A DNA stretch of 10,513 nucleotides from the NCBI GenBank assembly GCA_958426095.1, contig CATZYB010000088.1:1-10513 (forward strand). Direction: 5' to 3'. The DNA comes from an uncultured Lachnospiraceae bacterium (GTDB lineage Bacteria; Bacillota; Clostridia; Lachnospirales; Lachnospiraceae). Numbering within the stretch: position 1 is the stretch's first letter; the number at the start of each line of letters is the position of its first letter. The translations under genes were made by a program, and so were the position numbers. A model generated the notes under the pieces. It had not been told where the DNA came from and searched no databases. It was given only the letters and a program-made list of their open reading frames with translations. Below, one piece after another: positions 5,921 to 10,513 of this stretch.

Positions 5921-7045
5921 ATGAAAGTTGTTATCGCTATTGATTCATTAAAAGGCAGCCTGAGTTCCATGGATGCAGGACATGCAATTAAAGAAGGCAT
6001 ACTCAGGGCGACCCCGGCCGACGTCATCATCAAACCTCTGGCTGATGGCGGAGAAGGCACCACCGATGCTCTGATCGAAGGTATGGGAGGTGAAAAAGTT
6101 TCTCTCACTGTCAAAGGTCCCCTGGGAGACCCAGTCGAAGCTTACTACGGATATCTCAAGGAAAGCAATACGGCCATCATGGAAATGGCTATGGCTTCAG
6201 GAATCACGCTGATTCCAAGAGCCGATTTAAACCCACTAAACACCACGACCTACGGTGTCGGCGAAATGATCAAAGATGCCATTCACCGCGGAATCCGAAA
6301 CTTTATTATCGGTATTGGCGGAAGCGCCACCAATGACGGCGGCATCGGAATGCTCAATGCTCTCGGTTATGAATTTCTGGATATCAATGGACAACCGGTT
6401 GGTTTTGGCGGACAGTTCCTTGAAAAGATCGCAGTCATTTCCGATAAGAACAAACTGGCCGAATTGGAGGAATGCCACTTCCAAATTGCCTGCGATGTTG
6501 AAAATCCACTCTGCGGCCCAAAGGGAGCCACCTATATCTATGGCCCTCAAAAAGGCGCTGCAGATACATTGCTGCCTCTTCTCGACGCGGGAATGAGAAA
6601 TTACGGACAGATCGCGGAAGCCTTCACCGGCAAAAAAACCATGGAGATGGCCGGCTCAGGAGCAGCGGGCGGACTTGGTTTCGCCTTTGTCACTTTCTTA
6701 AACGGTGAATTAAAATCCGGCATTGATTTAATTCTGGATGCTGTCGGACTGGAAGAAAGCCTGGAAGATGCCGACTTCGTCATTACCGGAGAAGGCCGTC
6801 TTGACCAGCAGACTGCCATGGGCAAAGGCCCGGCCGGTGTTGCAAAACTCGGCAAAAAATATGGTGCAAAAACAATCGCTCTGGCAGGTTCCGTCACCGA
6901 AGATGCAGCCGCCTGCAATGCGGCAGGCATCGACGGATACTTCTGTATCCTTTCTTCAATATGCACCCTGGAAGAAGCTATGGATCCGGATACAGCACGA
7001 AAAAATCTGACCCTGACCGCAGAGCAGCTCTTTCGCCTGCTCTAA
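5921..7045 (+). CDS. Glycerate kinase (GarK/GlxK family)
   Basis: It phosphorylates D-glycerate with ATP in the cytoplasm; the GarK/GlxK family makes 2-phosphoglycerate, feeding glyoxylate, serine or sugar-acid derived glycerate into lower glycolysis. The 374-residue length is normal for the family (about 370-385). Family motifs in order are AIDSLKGSL (6-14), PLADGGEGT (39-47), GIGGSATNDGG (131-141), ACDVENPLCGPKGA (190-203), GSGAAGGLG (245-253) and TGEGRLDQQT (289-298). All appear intact. It is the only plus-strand gene, with its own promoter and a GGAGGA ribosome binding site. It diverges from the PadR operon and converges on the phosphatase gene. No glycerate-producing gene lies beside it, so the substrate source cannot be read from context. 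I leave the symbol open between garK and glxK. Confidence 0.96.
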   Translation: MKVVIAIDSLKGSLSSMDAGHAIKEGILRATPADVIIKPLADGGEGTTDALIEGMGGEKVSLTVKGPLGDPVEAYYGYLKESNTAIMEMAMASGITLIPRADLNPLNTTTYGVGEMIKDAIHRGIRNFIIGIGGSATNDGGIGMLNALGYEFLDINGQPVGFGGQFLEKIAVISDKNKLAELEECHFQIACDVENPLCGPKGATYIYGPQKGAADTLLPLLDAGMRNYGQIAEAFTGKKTMEMAGSGAAGGLGFAFVTFLNGELKSGIDLILDAVGLEESLEDADFVITGEGRLDQQTAMGKGPAGVAKLGKKYGAKTIALAGSVTEDAAACNAAGIDGYFCILSSICTLEEAMDPDTARKNLTLTAEQLFRLL

Positions 7046-7052
7046 AACACAC

Positions 7053-7096
7053 AAACACCTTTCAGGAACTGTCAGTTTCCGAAAGGTGTTTATTTT
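7053..7096. terminator. Convergent hairpin terminator between glycerate kinase and phosphatase
   Basis: AAACACCTTTC (7053-7063) pairs perfectly with GAAAGGTGTTT (7081-7091). Inner GGAA/TTCC pairing extends the 11-base stem. On the plus strand it is followed by ATTTTT, a usable U-tract for the glycerate kinase transcript. On the minus strand the following TGTGTGTTTT gives a weaker tract for the phosphatase transcript. The hairpin fits between the two stop codons. Confidence 0.85.
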
Positions 7097-7944
7097 TAAC
7101 TCAGGTAAATCTGTTTCAAATATTCTTTTTTATCCCGGCTCAGTCCAAGAGCTTTCTCAAAATATCCGTCAATCGTTCCATAATGAATCCTGATCGTATC
7201 AAACATCCTGTCAAGATAAGCTTTATGTACAATGAACATCTTCATCAGACTATCATGGATACTGTGATCGTTCATCTGCTCTTCCACTGACCGGCAGAGC
7301 TTTTCATTTTCTTCCCGCAGGAAATCATTGACCTTAAAGTAATCCGCCTCGATCACGTTCTCAGGAACATCCAGAGCACTCAACACAAGAATTGATGCAA
7401 TTCCCGCCCTGTCTTTTCCCGCCGTACAATGCCAGAGTGTTGCCCCCTTTTCCTGCGCTGACAGCTCGTCAAACATTTTCCCATATTGTCTGGCCGCATT
7501 ATCGCCCAGAATGATTTTTTCATAAATGTCTGACATATACCGGGTCGCATCAAACCCGGGGGCCATCACAGAAGCAGCCAACTGCTCCATAAAATCTCCG
7601 TCCTGACCTTCCCGCGTCACTCCCAGCGCTTTTTCGTCCAGTACCGGCATATGAAAATTGACAACACCGGGCATCTCCGGGTCCGGATGTTCTTCCCGCT
7701 CCTTTGCTGTCCGAAAATCGAGAACTTTTTTTAAATCATATTCCTGTACCAATACCTTCCGGTCATTCTCCGTAGTCACACAGAGTTCGCAGCTCCGCAG
7801 CAAACGATGCGGTTTGATATGTTTGCCGTCTTTCGTCGGAAAGCCTCCAAAATCACGGATATTTTTAGCGCCTTCCAGCGGAATCCGCTGAATCTCCAAC
7901 GGTCTTTCACCGCTGTTTTCTGTTGCTTTATGCGTACACATCAT
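7096..7944 (-). CDS. Tyrosine/dual-specificity type protein phosphatase (Y_phosphatase3)
   Basis: The 282-residue product carries the phosphatase P-loop HCTAGKDRAG, with nucleophile Cys173 and phosphate-binding Arg179 in the C-x5-R pattern. The GKDR variant is typical of the bacterial Y_phosphatase3 family (MptpB, IphP and relatives). The family N-terminal motif NIRDFGGF (28-35), LLRS (48-51) and LDFRT (75-79) are also present. Such enzymes remove phosphate from proteins, and some from phosphoinositides or small phosphate esters; the substrate cannot be told here. No signal peptide is visible, so it is probably cytoplasmic. I chose ATG at 7944 (or the adjacent 7941) because GGGAGAG lies upstream; the frame is open to ATG 7971, which lacks a ribosome binding site. 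It starts about 50 bases after the methylglyoxal synthase terminator, with no convincing promoter of its own. Confidence 0.92.
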   Translation of the reverse strand: MMCTHKATENSGERPLEIQRIPLEGAKNIRDFGGFPTKDGKHIKPHRLLRSCELCVTTENDRKVLVQEYDLKKVLDFRTAKEREEHPDPEMPGVVNFHMPVLDEKALGVTREGQDGDFMEQLAASVMAPGFDATRYMSDIYEKIILGDNAARQYGKMFDELSAQEKGATLWHCTAGKDRAGIASILVLSALDVPENVIEADYFKVNDFLREENEKLCRSVEEQMNDHSIHDSLMKMFIVHKAYLDRMFDTIRIHYGTIDGYFEKALGLSRDKKEYLKQIYLS

Positions 7945-7994
7945 ACGCTCGACTCTCCCTTCATTCCTCATTCAGCCACAGGCCGTTTTAATAC

Positions 7995-8030
7995 AAAAAA
8001 CAAGCGGCCAAGTCATCAGACTATGCCGCT
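7995..8030 (-). terminator. Rho-independent terminator after methylglyoxal synthase
   Basis: On the minus strand AGCGGC (8030-8025) pairs with GCCGCT (8008-8003). Inside, AGTC pairs with GACT across a 2x2 internal loop, closing a TGAT loop. TTG and then six T residues (8000-7995) follow. It lies 26 bases after the methylglyoxal synthase stop codon. Confidence 0.82.
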
Positions 8031-8055
8031 CGTCCCTTATTTACTCAGTCATAAC

Positions 8056-8445
8056 TTAATGTGCGCGCCATTCCAAATCCCCATGTTCCAATCCCATAAT
8101 CAAAGCTTCTGCTGTTGCAATGTTCGTTGCCATAGGAATACAGTAAGCGTCGCACAGATTCATAATTGCATATATATCCGGCTTCTCCGTAGCCGCCATG
8201 GACGGATTATAAAAGAAAATAACAACATCCATCCTATTATCTTCGATCATCTCCATAAACTGCCGGTCTCCGCCGACACTTCCCGGTAAAAATTTATTTA
8301 CTTTCAGATTTGTAGCTTCCTCAATACGTCTCCCGGTAACACCTGTTGCATACAATGTATGTTTGCTCAGAATTTTCTTATATGCAATGCAGAAATTCTC
8401 AATGAGTTCTTTTTTATTGTTATGCGAAATAATACCTATATTCAT
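8056..8445 (-). CDS. mgsA: Methylglyoxal synthase-like protein, altered active site
   Basis: MgsA converts dihydroxyacetone phosphate to methylglyoxal and phosphate, a bypass of lower glycolysis under phosphate limitation. The 129-residue product matches the family along its length: NIGIISHNNKKE, YATGVTGRRIEEAT (32-45), PGSVGGDRQ (54-62) and IPMATNIATAEALI (103-116). It lacks roughly the last 15-20 residues of the E. coli enzyme (152 residues). The catalytic Asp71 equivalent (Asp60), the His19 equivalent (His8) and the Asp101 equivalent (Asp90) are present. However, the positions matching E. coli Asp20, Asp91 and His98 appear as Asn9, Asn80 and Glu87. Activity is therefore uncertain, although related clostridial proteins share this short form. 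The ATG has no well-placed ribosome binding site and overlaps an 8-codon upstream ORF. A promoter lies upstream at 8538-8509. Confidence 0.88.
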   Translation of the reverse strand: MNIGIISHNNKKELIENFCIAYKKILSKHTLYATGVTGRRIEEATNLKVNKFLPGSVGGDRQFMEMIEDNRMDVVIFFYNPSMAATEKPDIYAIMNLCDAYCIPMATNIATAEALIMGLEHGDLEWRAH

Positions 8446-8468
8446 GCCCCATATCTTGCCCCTTTCAC
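8442..8468 (-). CDS. Possible 8-codon leader ORF coupled to mgsA
   Basis: On the minus strand GTG (8468-8466) opens the frame MKGARYGA and ends at TGA (8444-8442), which overlaps the mgsA ATG as ATGA. GGGGGAGG (8484-8477) lies 8 bases upstream, the best ribosome binding site in the interval, and is placed for this GTG rather than for mgsA, which is 31 bases away. mgsA cannot be extended upstream to use it, because TAG lies in its frame. The peptide is too short to identify, and translation is inferred. Confidence 0.45.
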   Translation of the reverse strand: MKGARYGA

Positions 8469-8508
8469 TCTATATACCTCCCCCACATAAACCAATTTCC
8501 TACTTTCT

Positions 8509-8538
8509 ATATTACTTTAATTTCATTTACTTTGTCAA
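8509..8538 (-). promoter_or_regulatory. Sigma-A promoter of mgsA
   Basis: On the minus strand a perfect TTGACA (8538-8533) is followed after 18 bases by TAATAT (8514-8509), a weaker -10. The start would be near 8502, about 34 bases before the leader GTG. It lies just after the pyruvate kinase stop codon. No hairpin separates the two genes, so read-through from upstream is also possible. Confidence 0.6.
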
Positions 8539-8550
8539 TAGAACGTCTTC

Positions 8551-9543
8551 TTAATTCTTTCCAACAGAACATTTTTCTAAACCGCTTTTTGCCGTTTGAA
8601 CCAGATAGTACATCGCCTCAGACGGATATTCGCCTACAGCCGTTTCTCCCGTCAGCATCAATGATGAAGCGCCCTCCAATACCGCATTATAAATATCTGA
8701 AACCTCGGCTCTTGTCGGCACCGGCCGATGCTCCATAGAATCAAGCATCTGGGTCACTACCATAAAAGGTTTTCCGGATCGGCGGCACTTTTCCCCTATA
8801 TGCTTCTGAACCGCCGGAAGTTCCCACAACGGCACGGCATTTCCCAGGTCTCCTCTGGCAATGACAATTTCATCTGCCAGCGGCATAAAAGAATCCAGGG
8901 CTTCCACGCCCTGTATATTTTCAATCTTGGCAAAAATCTTTATATCTTCCGCGTGATTTTCTTCCAGGGCCCGCCGAAGACATTTTAAATCTTCCACGCT
9001 GCGGACAAAGGGCAGCATGACCCCGGTAACTCCGTATCGCCGGGCAATTTTAAGATTTTCCAAATCCTGCGGGGTCAGTGTCGGTGTTTCAATTATTTCT
9101 CCCGGAACGGCAATACTTTTTCTCGGTTTTAAAATACCGCCTCTGAGGACCTTTGCCAGCATCTGGCTATGACTGCACTCCAAAACTTCGACTTCGATCT
9201 TTCCATCATCCAACAGCAAGTGCATCCCCTTTTTCCCCTGCCGCAATAAAATCTCCGGCACGGGAATGCCCCGATGGCCCAAAATAATGCCGCTGTCGTT
9301 TTTCAATTTTCTGTCGCCGGAAAATTCTCCGATACGCAATTCCGGCCCCTGCAGATCGATTAAGATCTTTGTCTTTTTTTTCACTGACTTTGCCGCTGAG
9401 GCCGACACATACAGCCAATTGGCACGGTCTTTTAACATTCCATGAGACAAATTCAGACGGACCCCCGTCATTCCGGCCGCATACATCCGGGACAATACCG
9501 GATGCAGGCAGCAAGCCGGTCCCAAAGTTCCATAAAAATCCAT
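8551..9543 (-). CDS. Pyruvate kinase-like protein lacking the C-terminal domain
   Basis: Pyruvate kinase transfers phosphate from phosphoenolpyruvate to ADP. This product has 330 residues against about 470-590 in the usual enzyme. The barrel and B domain are complete: TLGPA (6-10), VRLNLSHG (28-35), DLQGPELR (63-70), LDDGKI (111-116), AKIEN with Lys206 and Glu208, ARGDLG with Asp232, VTQMLDSM with Thr264, PTRAEVSD (276-283) and LTGETAVGEYP (297-307). The allosteric C-terminal domain is absent, and the protein ends soon after the barrel. The usual Asp-Thr-Lys before GPE reads Asp-Leu-Gln, changing the K+-associated threonine. The N-terminus is also short, starting just before the first barrel strand. 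The ATG at 9543 has GGGGAT upstream, 25 bases after the patatin gene. No frameshift is visible, so it is a short family form rather than a broken gene; whether it replaces or supplements a full pyruvate kinase is unknown. Confidence 0.9.
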   Translation of the reverse strand: MDFYGTLGPACCLHPVLSRMYAAGMTGVRLNLSHGMLKDRANWLYVSASAAKSVKKKTKILIDLQGPELRIGEFSGDRKLKNDSGIILGHRGIPVPEILLRQGKKGMHLLLDDGKIEVEVLECSHSQMLAKVLRGGILKPRKSIAVPGEIIETPTLTPQDLENLKIARRYGVTGVMLPFVRSVEDLKCLRRALEENHAEDIKIFAKIENIQGVEALDSFMPLADEIVIARGDLGNAVPLWELPAVQKHIGEKCRRSGKPFMVVTQMLDSMEHRPVPTRAEVSDIYNAVLEGASSLMLTGETAVGEYPSEAMYYLVQTAKSGLEKCSVGKN

Positions 9544-9568
9544 AAACTATCCCCAACTTATCTTTGCA

Positions 9569-10417
9569 TCACTTCTCCAGATACTGTATTAAGCCATCAT
9601 ATTGTTTCATCATCTGAATATAACCATGACGGTAAAACTCCATCAATTTCTCCCTGTTACGTTCCGTTCTGGAAATTGTTTTAATTTCCGGACGGATCAC
9701 AAAAATCTTTCCTTCTTCCTCCAGACGATCCACCAGATCCATCTGTCGATTGTAAAGAACATACCGCATTTCCAGGGCCAGCGCCAATTTCGGATATTTA
9801 CGGAAATAACGATGCCATATTTTATCCACTCTCGGCGAAGCCGCTTTTCGATAACCCTTATTACGGGTCAATACAACGAATATTTTATCGTACCCTTTCT
9901 TCATCGTATGTTCCAGCGGAATTGAATCAGCCACACCGCCATCCACATACATATCCTCCCCAAGGCGGACCATCGGCGTGACCATCGGCATACTGCAGGA
10001 AGCCCGGCATATCTGCATGAGCCGTTCCCTGTCATTGTCCTCGGTAAAGTACTCGGCCTCTCCGGTCCGGGCATTGGTCGTTACGATTTCACAGATGGAA
10101 TCCGAAGCAAAATAAGTGTCAAAATCAAAAGGGTAAATACCATTCGGATATTTATCGAAAATCATATCCATATCGAAAATACTTCGCTTCTTTAAAATGG
10201 ACTTCGGCGTCATATAGTTATTCTCTTTCTCCGGCATAAGGCAATGTCTTGTCCGGTCAAACCGTTTCGACACGAAATCCACTGCGTTGCAGCTTCCTGC
10301 CGAAACACCGATAATATAAGAAAATTCTACATTTTTTTCTAAAAGAAAATCCAGCACGCCTGCGGTAAAAATCCCCCGCGTCGAGCCTCCTTCAAGTACT
10401 AATCCTGCCTGATACAT
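9569..10417 (-). CDS. Patatin-like phospholipase, YjjU type
   Basis: This is a predicted lipid acyl hydrolase of 282 residues. The oxyanion motif is LEGGSTRGIFTAGVLD (8-23), the nucleophile elbow is GVSAGS with Ser39, and the catalytic Asp159 lies in VDGGVAD (158-164). This gives the complete Ser-Asp dyad of the patatin fold. The spacing and the sequence around EGGSTRGIFTAG resemble bacterial YjjU-type proteins. There is no signal peptide, so it is probably cytoplasmic or membrane-associated from the inside. ATG at 10417 is chosen because AAGGTGGAG lies just upstream. The frame is open to 10504, but that extension would be read through a terminator hairpin. It precedes the pyruvate kinase-like gene by 25 bases and is probably co-transcribed with it. 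Substrate is not deducible. Confidence 0.94.
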   Translation of the reverse strand: MYQAGLVLEGGSTRGIFTAGVLDFLLEKNVEFSYIIGVSAGSCNAVDFVSKRFDRTRHCLMPEKENNYMTPKSILKKRSIFDMDMIFDKYPNGIYPFDFDTYFASDSICEIVTTNARTGEAEYFTEDNDRERLMQICRASCSMPMVTPMVRLGEDMYVDGGVADSIPLEHTMKKGYDKIFVVLTRNKGYRKAASPRVDKIWHRYFRKYPKLALALEMRYVLYNRQMDLVDRLEEEGKIFVIRPEIKTISRTERNREKLMEFYRHGYIQMMKQYDGLIQYLEK

Positions 10418-10471
10418 ATCCGCTCCACCTTCCTGTATATAAAATTCTCCCGCACATGACACATGGAAAGA

Positions 10472-10499
10472 AAAACCCCGCAGAATCTTGCGGGGTTTT
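10472..10499 (-). terminator. Strong hairpin terminator of a gene right of the window
   Basis: AAAACCCCGCA (10472-10482) pairs perfectly over 11 bases with TGCGGGGTTTT (10489-10499), with a 6-base loop. On the minus strand TTTTTCTTT follows the stem, so it ends a minus-strand transcript entering from beyond the right edge. On the plus strand it ends in TTTTAT and could also work. Its presence shows that the patatin gene needs its own promoter between 10418 and 10471; a TATATA there (10439-10434 region) is a weak -10 candidate without a clear -35. Confidence 0.9.
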
Positions 10500-10513
10500 A
10501 TCATCCTGTCCGA

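Noticed and set aside
7807..8289. 160-residue plus-strand frame spanning the phosphatase-mgsA gap
   Set aside because: It overlaps two well-supported minus-strand genes and their terminator, and has no motif.
8446..8550. Terminator after the pyruvate kinase-like gene
   Set aside because: No GC-rich hairpin with a T-tract is present; only the mgsA promoter and leader signals are seen.
9206..9556. 116-residue minus-strand frame beginning before the pyruvate kinase start
   Set aside because: I considered a frameshifted N-terminus of the kinase, but the kinase frame already begins at its first barrel strand (TLGPA) and the other frame carries no kinase motif.
10418..10504. 29-residue N-terminal extension of the patatin protein
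   Set aside because: It would be translated through a strong terminator hairpin; ATG 10417 has a good ribosome binding site and starts the conserved domain.

Overview
The window looks like chromosomal DNA from an anaerobic, endospore-forming Firmicute, most likely a clostridium of the Lachnospiraceae type. The grounds are an ordered spoIIIA sporulation operon, strong GGAGG-type ribosome binding sites, protein families typical of that group (short pyruvate kinase-like protein, clostridial-type methylglyoxal synthase, PadR/DUF1700 module) and moderate GC. All genes except one glycerate kinase lie on the minus strand. No rRNA, tRNA, insertion sequence, prophage or CRISPR array is visible, and no gene-free stretch exceeds about 300 bases.

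Region 1 (1-3428, minus). The spoIIIA operon in canonical order, read right to left: spoIIIAA, AB, AC, AD, AE and the start of AF, which runs off the left edge. Genes are separated by 1-21 bases or overlap by 4. Together they encode the mother-cell part of the SpoIIIA-SpoIIQ channel: a cytoplasmic ATPase (AA) and membrane components (AB-AF). A rho-independent terminator (about 3468-3504) separates this operon from the module upstream.

Region 2 (3525-5708, minus). A tightly coupled four-gene envelope module: a PadR-family repressor, a DUF1700/HAAS membrane protein, a membrane-anchored DUF4097 beta-helix protein with repeated Asp-Ala-Gly coils, and a 60-residue PspC protein. It starts from a perfect TTGACA-17-TATAAT promoter. 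Three copies of TATAATATTA lie exactly 34 bases apart across this promoter and are good candidate operators for the PadR protein.

Region 3 (5921-7045, plus). A complete glycerate kinase, divergent from the PadR module, with its own extended -10 promoter and a hairpin terminator shared with the convergent phosphatase gene.

Region 4 (7096-10417, minus). A DSP/tyrosine-type phosphatase; a divergent methylglyoxal synthase with substituted active-site residues and a possible 8-codon upstream ORF; a 330-residue pyruvate kinase-like protein without the C-terminal domain; and a YjjU-type patatin phospholipase 25 bases upstream of it. A strong hairpin at the right edge ends the transcript of a gene outside the window. 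Glycerate kinase, methylglyoxal synthase and the pyruvate kinase-like protein all act around the three-carbon part of glycolysis, but there is no evidence that they form one regulated unit.
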